Shown here: positions 1 to 7,526 of the stretch, piece after piece
Position numbering within the stretch: the stretch's first letter is position 1
How the letters are laid out: each line of letters starts with the position of its first letter
Assembly (NCBI GenBank): GCA_003242605.1
Contig: QGUZ01000073.1
Location: forward strand, 1 to 19,376
Source of the DNA: Actinomycetota bacterium
GTDB taxonomy: Bacteria; Actinomycetota; Actinomycetes; Streptosporangiales; Streptosporangiaceae
Direction: 5' to 3'
Length of the DNA: 19,376 nucleotides
The notes under the pieces: generated by a model
Database searches by the model: none
Seen by the model: the letters and a program-made list of their open reading frames with translations, nothing else
Told to the model about the DNA's origin: nothing
Translations under genes and position numbers: made by a program

Positions 1-1106
1 CGTGTGGGCCCGGGTGTGTGGGGGGGGGGGGCCCGCGGGTGGCTCCCCGGCGGCGCGGGCGTGGGCGCCGCGTCGGGCGCGCCGCCCGGTCCGGCCGCGG
101 GATCGGTGCCCGGCGCCGGCTGCCCGGGGGCCGGCGCCGCGGACGCGGCGGGGCCGCGGTCGCCCGGGAACGGCGCCCAGAAATCGGCGGGCGACCCGCC
201 ACCCGTGCCCGGGAACGCGGCCGGGGCGGCCTGGCGGCCGGGCTCGAGCCCGCCGCCCGGCACCCCCGCGGGCCCGCCGCCGGGCGCCGGGCCCGAGCCG
301 AATCCGGGTCCGGCCGGCGGCGCGGAGGCGGGGCCGGCCAGGGCGCCCGCCCCGGCGTCGGAGGCGTACGGCGACGGCGCGGCCGGACGCTCGCGACCGA
401 ACGGCGACGCCCCGAGCCCGGGCGACCCGGCCGGGCCGGCCGGCTCGGCGGGCCGCGGCGCCGCGCCGTACCCCGTGTCCGGAGCCTGCGGGCGCGCGGG
501 CGGCGCGCTCGGGTCGACCGGCGGCATGGCCGAGGTCGGCGCGCTCCCGATGTCGTCATCCCAGCCGCGGCCGGCGGGCGAGCCGCCGGGCGGCGTGGCC
601 GGCTGCCGCGGGGTGAAGAACGCCGACGCGTCGCCGCCGCCCAGGTTCGTCCGTGTCGCGCCGGGCCTGCGGCGCGGCAGCGGGCCCCCGGAGGCGGCGC
701 CGCCCGGCGGAGCGCCGGACGCGGAGCCCTGGGACGGCGAGCCCGCGGACGACCCGGACGGGCCCGTGTCCCATCCGGCCGGGGAGCCGCCGGTGCGCCG
801 CGCACCCGGGTCCGGCGCGGCGTCCTGCGGCTCCGCGGGGCGGGCCGGCCGGCGCGCCGGACGCTCCCAGAACGACCAGTTGTCGTCCGGGGAGGACTCG
901 ACGTGCGGGATCGGCGGCACCTCCGGCAGCGGCGGCCGCGAGGCGGCGGACGATCCCCCGGACCGGGGCCGGTCCGCCTGGTCCGCCGGGTCCGGCCAGG
1001 GCACCCGGTCCAGCTGGCTGGTCGGCGCGTCCTGGTCGATGTCGGGGGGGTCCCCCTTGTCCGTTCGTGGTACCGGTGAGTGAAAGGACGATCGGCTGTC
1101 GCTCAC
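1..1106 (-). CDS. Proline/glycine/alanine-rich low-complexity protein, C-terminus beyond window
   Basis: I do not recognise this protein. Read on the minus strand from a GTG at 1106, the frame stays open for 368 codons to the left edge. It is the coding frame because nearly all third positions are G or C and because it alone gives a plausible, if biased, protein with scattered W, F, D and Y residues (for example NWSFWERP near residue 80 and ADFWAPFPGD near residue 310). The GTG is the first start after an in-frame TAG five codons upstream; no clear ribosome site precedes it, so the start is uncertain. The visible part is dominated by P, G, A, S and R with no predicted membrane helix or enzyme motif, consistent with a disordered cytoplasmic or linker region. 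A folded domain may lie beyond the edge. It lies downstream of the LCP gene, in the same direction, across a 260-base gap with its own candidate promoter. Confidence 0.68.
   Translation of the reverse strand, partial: MSDSRSSFHSPVPRTDKGDPPDIDQDAPTSQLDRVPWPDPADQADRPRSGGSSAASRPPLPEVPPIPHVESSPDDNWSFWERPARRPARPAEPQDAAPDPGARRTGGSPAGWDTGPSGSSAGSPSQGSASGAPPGGAASGGPLPRRRPGATRTNLGGGDASAFFTPRQPATPPGGSPAGRGWDDDIGSAPTSAMPPVDPSAPPARPQAPDTGYGAAPRPAEPAGPAGSPGLGASPFGRERPAAPSPYASDAGAGALAGPASAPPAGPGFGSGPAPGGGPAGVPGGGLEPGRQAAPAAFPGTGGGSPADFWAPFPGDRGPAASAAPAPGQPAPGTDPAAGPGGAPDAAPTPAPPGSHPRAPPPHTPGPT
20..31. repeat. Homopolymer tract of 12 G (12 C on coding strand)
   Basis: Twelve consecutive G on the plus strand, lying inside the proline-rich minus-strand ORF, where it encodes consecutive prolines. 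A one-base change would alter the reading frame of everything downstream. Such a run is prone to replication slippage and also to sequencing or assembly error. Confidence 0.9.
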
Positions 1107-1206
1107 TGGGAAAACGCTCAGCTATCTGTCGACGACGGAGACTTGGGCGAGAACGCCGGCCCGAGTCGGGCGCCCGAAGCGGTAGGCGAGCCCGCCAGAT
1201 CCACTC

Positions 1207-1235
1207 ACCTTAACGCCCTCTCGCGATCCTGTCGT
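1207..1235 (-). promoter_or_regulatory. Candidate promoter for the proline-rich ORF
   Basis: On the minus strand ACGACA (1230-1235) is followed after 17 bases by TAAGGT (1207-1212), which fits the actinobacterial TANNNT -10 pattern. Transcription would begin near 1200 and leave a leader of about 94 bases before the GTG at 1106. The same ACGACA -35 occurs in the candidate LCP promoter. Pattern match only. Confidence 0.33.
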
Positions 1236-1272
1236 GCGGACCACTCCACGGTGGCGGCCGGAACCGGACACG

Positions 1273-1287
1273 CGGGACCCGGTCCCG
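1273..1287. repeat. 15-base palindrome between LCP gene and proline-rich ORF
   Basis: CGGGACC and GGTCCCG arms are separated by a single C. It could fold as a 6-bp stem with a 3-base loop and act as a weak terminator about 80 bases past the LCP stop, or it could be a protein-binding site. There is no T-run. Apart from this and the candidate promoter I see nothing else in the 1107-1366 gap. Confidence 0.35.
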
Positions 1288-1366
1288 GAGCTCGCGCCCC
1301 GGAACCGTGGACCGGCCGTTCTCCTCGGCATCTTCGGCTGCTCTCGGTATGTCCTCGGCGCGGGCT

Positions 1367-3301
1367 CTAGGCGGCGCAGGGGTTGGTCTTGTTGTCCACG
1401 ACCCGGGCGGTCTCGGGGATCTTCACCGGGATCTTCACGCCGTCCCAGTCCTGGCCGATGACGAGCTGGATCAGCGGGCCCTTCGCCCCGGCCCCCGCCG
1501 CGGTGTCGGTGCCCGGGGTGGCCCCGGCCGGGGTGAACGGGGTGGTGGTGCCGGTCGGCCGGATCCGGCCCGCCTCGGCCTTGACGCCCTTGGTCAGCAG
1601 CTTGCCGACCACGGGGGCGGCGTAGTCCGCGCCGTCGGCGGCCTTCGGCGGGTAGAGCACCCGGGTCTTCGGGAACTCGGTGCCGTCGGCCTGCAGCGCG
1701 TTGCCCACCTCGACCACCTTGAAGCCCTGCTCGGCGAGCGCCTCGGCGGCCTCCTTCGCCTTCCCCGGCATCGAGGTGCCGTTGAGCACCTGGATGCGGA
1801 TCTGGTTCGGCTTGATCGCCGGCTTCTTGGGGGCCGCGCTCGCCGAGCCGCTCGCCGAGCTCTTCGCGGACGGCGTCGGCGTGGGCAGGTCGACGTCGCT
1901 GCGGATCGCCTGGAACAGCCGCTCGGCGTCCGGCTGCTTCCACTGGACCCGGTTCTTGTCCTTCTCGTACGGCTCCCAGGGAATCGTGACGAACTTGATG
2001 CCGCCCGAGACGATCTTCCGGCCGCTCATCGCGATGTCCCAGAGGGCCTCGGTGTTGAGGTTCTCGTCCGTCTCCACGGAGCTGCGGACGGCGGCGAGGA
2101 AGGCCCTGAGCTTGCCCGGGTCGGTGAGCAGGTTGCTCTGTATGGCCTTCTTCACCACCTGGTTGAGGAAGATCTGCTGCCGCTTGATCCGGCTGATGTC
2201 GCTGCCGTCGCCCAGGGAGCGCAGCCGCACGTAGCCGAGCGCCTCCTCGCCCTTCACGACCTGGCGGCCCGCGGGCAGGGTGAGCTTGGCCTTCTTGTCG
2301 TTGACCGGCTGCGGCAGGCAGATCTCGATGCCGCCGAGCGCGTCGACGATCCTCTTGAAGCCGGTGAAGTCGACCTTGATGAAGTGATCGATGCGGATCT
2401 TGGTGTTCGCCTCGATCACCTTGATCGTGCAGACGATCCCGCCGTCGTTGAACGCGGCGTTGATCATCTCCACGCGAGGCGGGATGCGCGCCCCGGTGGC
2501 CGGGTTCGTGCACTCGGGGTGCTGCACCATCGAGTCCCGCGGCAGGCTCAGCAGCAGCGCCTTGTCCCGATTCGGGGAGATGTGCAGCAGCATGATGGTG
2601 TCCGTGCGCTCCCCGACCGTCTGCGGGCCGTACCGCTTGTTGTCCCCGTCCCGCGAGTCGGAGCCGACGAGCAGCACGTTGAGCGCGCCGGTGGTGTTCT
2701 TCGGCCGGTTCTTCCCGAGCGCCTTGTGGACCTCAGTGCGGTTGAACGCCAGCGCGTCCCGGTAGAACTTGTACGCCCCGAGCGTGACCATCACCAGCAC
2801 GGCGGTGAGCACCACGCTGATGTAGGCGAGCACCCGCTGGCGTTTACCGCCCTGCCGCGGCGACGGCCCGCCCCGGCCCGATCGGCGGCGCCGCCGCGGC
2901 GGCCCGTCGTCGCCGTCCGGCTGGGCGGGCGCCTGGCGGGGCCGCTCGGCCCTGCCCGCGGGCCGCGTCGCACCCGCGGGGGACGCCCCGGGGGGCACGT
3001 CCGCCGGCGGGTACGGCCCGGCCGGATGAGGGCCCGACTGGGGCCCGAACGCGATCGCGTCCTCCGCGGCGCCGGGGCGGGCACCGGCCCGCGCGGCACG
3101 CCGCGGTCCCGGCCCGGGGCCGGGTGCGCCACCGGGCCGCGGCGGCGCGGGCATGCCCGGCCGTTGCGGGCCGCCGAAGGCCTCGGCACCGGGGGAGGGG
3201 ACCTCTCCTCCCGCGTGCCGCGCTCTCCGGCCCCTCGCCGGGGGCGCCCCGCGGTCCCTGGGCGCATGACCGTGCAGGGCGGCGTGTCGGTGCTCGCTCA
3301 T
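1367..3301 (-). CDS. LCP (LytR-CpsA-Psr) family glycopolymer ligase with LytR C-terminal domain
   Basis: LCP enzymes move lipid-linked anionic glycopolymers onto peptidoglycan outside the membrane. The 644-residue protein starts at an ATG preceded by AGGGG about eight bases upstream. Residues 1-155 are a Pro/Arg-rich, probably disordered cytoplasmic tail. One membrane helix follows at about 156-180. The LCP domain spans about 205-380 and carries the family hallmarks: VGSDSR at 212-217, the RTDT motif at 232-235, LPRDS at 253-257, and R361, D368, R371 and R374-QQ in the polyprenyl-phosphate-binding segment. A Ser/Ala/Pro linker near 470-495 leads to a LytR_C-like domain from about residue 500 (IRIQVLNGT). 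It is longer than typical LCP proteins because of the tail and the C-terminal domain. Neighbouring GT-C membrane proteins fit an envelope-polymer role. Family call firm; substrate unknown. Confidence 0.95.
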   Translation of the reverse strand: MSEHRHAALHGHAPRDRGAPPARGRRARHAGGEVPSPGAEAFGGPQRPGMPAPPRPGGAPGPGPGPRRAARAGARPGAAEDAIAFGPQSGPHPAGPYPPADVPPGASPAGATRPAGRAERPRQAPAQPDGDDGPPRRRRRSGRGGPSPRQGGKRQRVLAYISVVLTAVLVMVTLGAYKFYRDALAFNRTEVHKALGKNRPKNTTGALNVLLVGSDSRDGDNKRYGPQTVGERTDTIMLLHISPNRDKALLLSLPRDSMVQHPECTNPATGARIPPRVEMINAAFNDGGIVCTIKVIEANTKIRIDHFIKVDFTGFKRIVDALGGIEICLPQPVNDKKAKLTLPAGRQVVKGEEALGYVRLRSLGDGSDISRIKRQQIFLNQVVKKAIQSNLLTDPGKLRAFLAAVRSSVETDENLNTEALWDIAMSGRKIVSGGIKFVTIPWEPYEKDKNRVQWKQPDAERLFQAIRSDVDLPTPTPSAKSSASGSASAAPKKPAIKPNQIRIQVLNGTSMPGKAKEAAEALAEQGFKVVEVGNALQADGTEFPKTRVLYPPKAADGADYAAPVVGKLLTKGVKAEAGRIRPTGTTTPFTPAGATPGTDTAAGAGAKGPLIQLVIGQDWDGVKIPVKIPETARVVDNKTNPCAA

Positions 3302-3399
3302 TGTGCCCCTGAGGTTAGGCCACCGAGACAGCTCGGGGACGGCCGATCGGCAGGGTGGGCGCCGCCGAGGACGATGACAGCGCCGTTGATCCGCAGGTC

Positions 3400-3427
3400 A
3401 GCATAGCGAGATACGGACATTTGTCGT
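3400..3427 (-). promoter_or_regulatory. Candidate promoter of the LCP gene
   Basis: On the minus strand ACGACA (3422-3427) lies 16 bases from TATGCT (3400-3405), a TANNNT-type -10. The start would be near 3393, giving a leader of about 92 bases before the LCP ATG. A second TANNNT (TAACCT) closer to the gene has no matching -35 and sits against the ribosome site, so I prefer the upstream pair. Confidence 0.42.
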
Positions 3428-3468
3428 GGGGAGATCCACCGCGCTGTTACCCGATTGCCAGGAACCGG

Positions 3469-4962
3469 TCAGCCCGCACGCCGGCCGGACGGCCTGCGGA
3501 GCGCGACCGCGGCCGCGAGGCAGGCGAGCGGCGCGGCCGGCAGCACGTAGCGGTGGTCGTACTCGGCGGTCGCCGCCGGGACCACGAGAAGCACGAGCGC
3601 GGCCGTCCACGGCAGCGCCCAGCCGGCCGCGCCGCCGTACCCGCGGCCGCCGGTGAGCCGCCGCGCCGCCGCCGCGACCGGCGGGACGAACAGCACGGCG
3701 AGCAGCACCGCGCCCGGCAGCCGCGCCACGCCCTGGTAGGCGCGCAGCACTCCCGCGTACGGCTCGGCGACCACGGTGCGGACCGGGCCGCGCTCGTACT
3801 CCCGCTCGGCGAGCCGGTGGCCGACGGTCGCCGGGTGCCGGGCAGGCGGCTCGGGCGAGGCCGCCGGGAACTCGTACAGGTCGTAGATCTCCCGGGTCGG
3901 GTAGACCTGCCGCTCCCAGGTGAAGGTGCGGCCGAGCTCGGTGGCGACCGAGGCGAGGTAGTCGAGCGGCTGGCTGCGGATGGCGAGCACGGCGAACCGG
4001 GCGGCGAGCGCGTCGGTGCTCGCCCGGAACGTGATGCCGGGCAGCCGGACCAGCGGCGAGTCGTCGTTCCAGATGTACTCCTGGGACGGCGGCCGCAGCG
4101 CGGGCGGGCGGGGGTCGCAGAGCACGGCGAGGTCGCCCGGCGGCCGCATCACCGCGCAGTCGGCGAACGACATCGTCCGGGCGTAGAGGAACACCCCGTT
4201 CGCGCCGATGATCCCGACCCGGTGGTGGGTCTGCCAGAACCACGCCGCGTACCCGCCGATCGGCAGCAGCGCGGCGGCGAGCAGGGCCGCGAGCGGCCGG
4301 AACCGGCCCGGCCGCCCCCGGTGGCGGCGCGCCCGCAGCCAGAACCAGGCGGCGACGACCACGAGCAGCGGCAGCCCCACGGTCCGGGTGAGCGCGGCGG
4401 CGGCGAGCAGCAGCCCGACGGCGGCGCCGGTGCCCGTGGTCGGCTCCCGGCGGGTCGCCACCACCACCGCGGCGAGCACGAGCAGCGCGAACAGCACGTC
4501 GCTGACGAGCAGGTGCTCGAGCTGGATCTGGTAGGCGTCGAGCAGCACCGGGGCCGCCGCCACCGTGGCGAGGGCCGGCGGCACCGCCCGCCGCGCCACC
4601 AGGTAGACGATCACCCCGAGCGCGAGGCCGAGCAGGTGCTGGACGAACGCCACCACGGCGAAGCTGTGGAACGGCTCCAGCAGCCGCAGGAACATCGAGT
4701 ACCCGGCGGGCCGCACCAGGTCGGGGCTCGGCCGCAGCGCGGTCACCACATAGGTGTAGGAGTCGGGGAACCACAGCGCGGGCCGGTAGCCGAGCATCGC
4801 GGCCACGCGCAGCGCGGCGCCCACGGCGAACACGGCGAGGAACCACCGGTGCCGCCGGAGCACGGCCCGCGGGCCGGTGCGCCGCAGCGGGACGCCGGCC
4901 GCGGACCGGCCGGACAGGGCCGCGCCGGAGACCCGCGCCGGGCCCTCCCGGGTCCTGTCCAC
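3469..4962 (-). CDS. Multi-spanning membrane protein, GT-C/GT39-like glycosyltransferase
   Basis: Probably transfers a sugar from a polyprenyl-phosphate carrier on the outer membrane face; donor and acceptor are unknown. I start it at the GTG at 4962 because a purine-rich GGGAGGGAG ribosome site precedes it. The frame stays open further upstream to 5196, but that extension is Arg/Pro-rich, featureless and would overlap the divergent gene. The result is 497 residues. A first helix (about 40-58) is followed by an external loop with FPDSYTY (D67), the acidic motif typical of GT-C enzymes, and then RPAGY. Many hydrophobic helices follow, with a large polar loop around 290-410 and a C-terminal EYDHRYVLPA segment leading into the last helix. 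It diverges from the GT-C-like gene at 5172 and sits 167 bases upstream of the LCP gene. Fold call good; GT39 assignment is by pattern only. Confidence 0.75.
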   Translation of the reverse strand: MDRTREGPARVSGAALSGRSAAGVPLRRTGPRAVLRRHRWFLAVFAVGAALRVAAMLGYRPALWFPDSYTYVVTALRPSPDLVRPAGYSMFLRLLEPFHSFAVVAFVQHLLGLALGVIVYLVARRAVPPALATVAAAPVLLDAYQIQLEHLLVSDVLFALLVLAAVVVATRREPTTGTGAAVGLLLAAAALTRTVGLPLLVVVAAWFWLRARRHRGRPGRFRPLAALLAAALLPIGGYAAWFWQTHHRVGIIGANGVFLYARTMSFADCAVMRPPGDLAVLCDPRPPALRPPSQEYIWNDDSPLVRLPGITFRASTDALAARFAVLAIRSQPLDYLASVATELGRTFTWERQVYPTREIYDLYEFPAASPEPPARHPATVGHRLAEREYERGPVRTVVAEPYAGVLRAYQGVARLPGAVLLAVLFVPPVAAAARRLTGGRGYGGAAGWALPWTAALVLLVVPAATAEYDHRYVLPAAPLACLAAAVALRRPSGRRAG

Positions 4963-5156
4963 CCCGCTCCCTCCCTCGCCGGCCACGATCCGGTCGGGCC
5001 GCCGCGCGGCCGCGCCGCGGCGGGCCGTGCCGCGTCCGCCGAGGTCGCGCGCCGTACCCCGCCCGCGGGCGCCTGCCGGCCCGCCGGCCCCAGGGCACGG
5101 TACCCGATCGGGGCCCGCTTTCGCGGCCGAGGGCCGGATCGGCCGGTCCGGGGCGT

Positions 5157-5162
5157 TAGGCT
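5157..5162 (+). promoter_or_regulatory. Candidate -10 element for a leaderless start at 5172
   Basis: TAGGCT matches TANNNT and ends nine bases before the ATG at 5172, which has no ribosome site upstream. That spacing would place the transcription start at or just before the start codon. No good -35 is visible. The rest of the 4963-5171 divergent gap holds the ribosome site of the minus-strand gene and otherwise only GC-rich sequence with no other motif I can support. Confidence 0.35.
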
Positions 5163-5171
5163 CCCGGCCAG

Positions 5172-7520
5172 ATGAAAAAGGCGACGTTGGGCGCACGCGT
5201 GGGGTGGCCGTCGGCGGGCCAGGTGCTCGCCGTGGCCTCCGCCGCGCCTGCGCTGGTTCTCGCGGGGTGGCTGCTCGCCGGGGCGGTGCTGCTGCCGATC
5301 GGCCGGTTCGGTCCGGTGCAAATGATCCTGCTCGGCGTCGCCCTCGCGTTCCTGCTCTGCCGGTACGGCCTGCGCCGCATGCCGGAGACCGTCGAGGCGA
5401 CCGCGCGGCAGACGGTCGCGCTGCTCGGCGTCGCGGCCGCGTTCGGGGTGTTCAACGGCCTGCTCCACGGCGAGCAGCTGATCGTGCGCCGCGACCCGGC
5501 CACCTACGCCCAGTACGCGATCTGGCTCGCCACCGACGGCACGCTGCCGATCGTCACCGACACCGCCGCGTTCGGCGGCCCCGACCCGGCGCTGCGGTTC
5601 GACAGCGTGGGCTTCTACCGGGCGGACGCCGACCCGGACGGCGGCGACCGTACCGCCGCCACCGGGCCGAACCCGTACCCGCTCGAGGACAACGCGGACG
5701 AGCCGGGGCCCGCGTACGCGGTGCCGGTCCCCGGCGGCGCGGACGCGCGGCGGGTGGTCACGCCCGAGGTGATCCCGCAGTTCATGCCGGGCACGCCGAT
5801 CGTGCTCGCGTTCGGGCACTGGATGGGCGGGGTGCCCGGCCTGCTGCTCATGCCCGCGGTGCTCGGCGCGCTCGCCGTGCTCACCTTCGGCGGCACCGCG
5901 GCCCGGCTGGTCGGCGCCCGCTGGTCGGTGCTCGCCGCCGCGGCGCTCGCGGTGAGCCTGCCGCTGCTGTACACCTCCCGGGCGCCGTTCAGCGAGACCT
6001 GCTCGCTGATCCTGCTGTTCGGCGCGGTGAACCTGCTGCTCGACGCCCGGCACCGGGTGCGGGCGAGCCTGCTCGGCGTCGGCTTCCTGCCGGTGGCGAG
6101 CGGGCCGCCGGACCGGGAGGAGGAGCCCGCCGGGCTGGTGCGCACGCTCGCGCACACCCGGTCCGCCCAGGCGGTGGACGCGGCGGTGGTCGCCGCCCTC
6201 GCCGGGCTGCTGTTCGGGCTCGCCCCGCTGGTCCGGATCGACGCGATCCGCGACGTGTTACCGGTGCTCGCCTACGCCGGGCTGCTCCTCGCCATCCACC
6301 GGTACCGCCGCGCCGGCCGGGGCACCGGCGGCAGCGGGGCGGCCCGGCGGCTCGGCCGCCCGCTGCTCGGCGGCCTGCTCGCCGGGGGCGCGGTGAGCGG
6401 GGTCGCCGCGTACCTGCTCGCCCGGCCGTACCTCGCCGACCTGGCGGACTCGCTGCGCCCGCTGCTGGCGATCTGCGGCGCGGTGGCCGTGGCCACCGGG
6501 CTCGGCGTGGCGTTCGCCCCCCGGCTGGGGCGGGCGGCGTCCGGCCTGGTGCACCGCCGCCGGGTGGCCCGGGCGCTGCCCGGGCTCGCCGCCGGGCTCA
6601 CCGTGGCCGTGGTGGCGGGCTTCGCGGTGCGGCCGTGGGTGCACACCGTGCACCGCACCCCGACCACGGCCGAGGACATGCTCACCGCAGAGTTCATCGC
6701 CAAGGCGCAGGCCGCGAACGGGCTGCCGGTGGACGGCACCCGCCTCTACTACGAGGAGTCGCTCTACTGGGTGCTGTGGTACGTGGGCGCCCCGGCGCTG
6801 GTGCTCGCCACGGCCGCAGCGGCGATCCTCGCCCGGCGGCTCGCCCAGGGGCGGGCGTTCGTGTGGCTCCTCCCGCTGGCGATCATCGGCTGGACCACGG
6901 TGACCACGCTGCTGCGGCCCGCGATCACCCCGGACCACCCGTTCGCCTCGCGGCGGCTGGTGCCGGTCGTCATCCCCGGGGTGATCCTGCTCGCGGTCTG
7001 GGCGCTGCGCTGGGCGTTCGCCCGGTTACGCGAGGCGGGCCACGGCCGCCCGCGGCAGCGCGCGCTGCTCGCCGGCGGCGCGCTGCTGCTGCTCGTGCCG
7101 AGCACGATCACCTCGATCGGGACCGCGTTCACGCCGGTCGGCCGGGGCGAGGCCGCGGCGGTGGCCGGGCTGTGCCGGGCGATCCCGCGACGCGCCTCGG
7201 TGCTCATCGTGGAACGGGTCACCGGCGACCGGTTCACCCAGGTGGTGCGCGGCATGTGCGGCGTGCCCACCGCCCGGGTGGCCGTGGCCCCGGGCACCGA
7301 CCTCGCTGCGGCGGACGACGTGGCCCGCATCGCCGCCCGGGTCCGCGCCGCGGGGCGGGTCCCGGTGCTGCTCGCCGCCGAGCGCCGCCAGCTCGCCGGG
7401 TACGGCACGCCGGTGCACGCGCTGGCGCTGCGCACCCGCCAGGACGAGCGGTCGCTGGTCACCCCGCCGGACGGCACCTGGCGGCTGTCGATCGACGTGT
7501 GGCTCGCCGTACCGGCCTGA
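5172..7520 (+). CDS. Large multi-spanning membrane protein, probable GT-C-type glycosyltransferase
   Basis: The only convincing plus-strand gene in the window. The 782-residue protein has more than ten hydrophobic segments. After two N-terminal helices (about 20-65) and a third (about 82-97), the first long external loop carries RRDPATY (D108), resembling the loop-1 acidic motif of GT-C enzymes, then an acidic insert (about 130-195). ITPDHPFASRR (585-595), just before a late helix, resembles a conserved D-x-P-x-A-x-R-R stretch I associate with actinobacterial ArnT/PMT-like proteins. The last ~150 residues look like a soluble, outward or cytoplasmic domain. The ATG AAA AAG start lacks a ribosome site but has a suitably placed -10. 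It converges on the oxidoreductase gene with six bases between stop codons. It is probably functionally paired with the divergent GT-C-like gene. An uncharacterised membrane protein of another kind is possible. Confidence 0.72.
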   Translation: MKKATLGARVGWPSAGQVLAVASAAPALVLAGWLLAGAVLLPIGRFGPVQMILLGVALAFLLCRYGLRRMPETVEATARQTVALLGVAAAFGVFNGLLHGEQLIVRRDPATYAQYAIWLATDGTLPIVTDTAAFGGPDPALRFDSVGFYRADADPDGGDRTAATGPNPYPLEDNADEPGPAYAVPVPGGADARRVVTPEVIPQFMPGTPIVLAFGHWMGGVPGLLLMPAVLGALAVLTFGGTAARLVGARWSVLAAAALAVSLPLLYTSRAPFSETCSLILLFGAVNLLLDARHRVRASLLGVGFLPVASGPPDREEEPAGLVRTLAHTRSAQAVDAAVVAALAGLLFGLAPLVRIDAIRDVLPVLAYAGLLLAIHRYRRAGRGTGGSGAARRLGRPLLGGLLAGGAVSGVAAYLLARPYLADLADSLRPLLAICGAVAVATGLGVAFAPRLGRAASGLVHRRRVARALPGLAAGLTVAVVAGFAVRPWVHTVHRTPTTAEDMLTAEFIAKAQAANGLPVDGTRLYYEESLYWVLWYVGAPALVLATAAAAILARRLAQGRAFVWLLPLAIIGWTTVTTLLRPAITPDHPFASRRLVPVVIPGVILLAVWALRWAFARLREAGHGRPRQRALLAGGALLLLVPSTITSIGTAFTPVGRGEAAAVAGLCRAIPRRASVLIVERVTGDRFTQVVRGMCGVPTARVAVAPGTDLAAADDVARIAARVRAAGRVPVLLAAERRQLAGYGTPVHALALRTRQDERSLVTPPDGTWRLSIDVWLAVPA

Positions 7521-7526
7521 GCGTGC

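Noticed and set aside
4..1083. Long plus-strand open frames rich in G, P and R
   Set aside because: They mirror the minus-strand proline-rich frame. The minus frame has better third-position bias; all frames stay open here simply because stop codons are rare at this GC content.
1080..1370. A 96-codon plus-strand ORF filling the gap after the LCP gene
   Set aside because: GTG start with no good ribosome site, overlaps both neighbours, no recognisable domain, and covers the candidate promoter of the minus-strand gene.
4963..5196. N-terminal extension of the minus-strand GT-C-like protein to 5196
   Set aside because: The extension is Arg/Pro-rich without helices, would overlap the divergent gene start, and a strong ribosome site marks the GTG at 4962.
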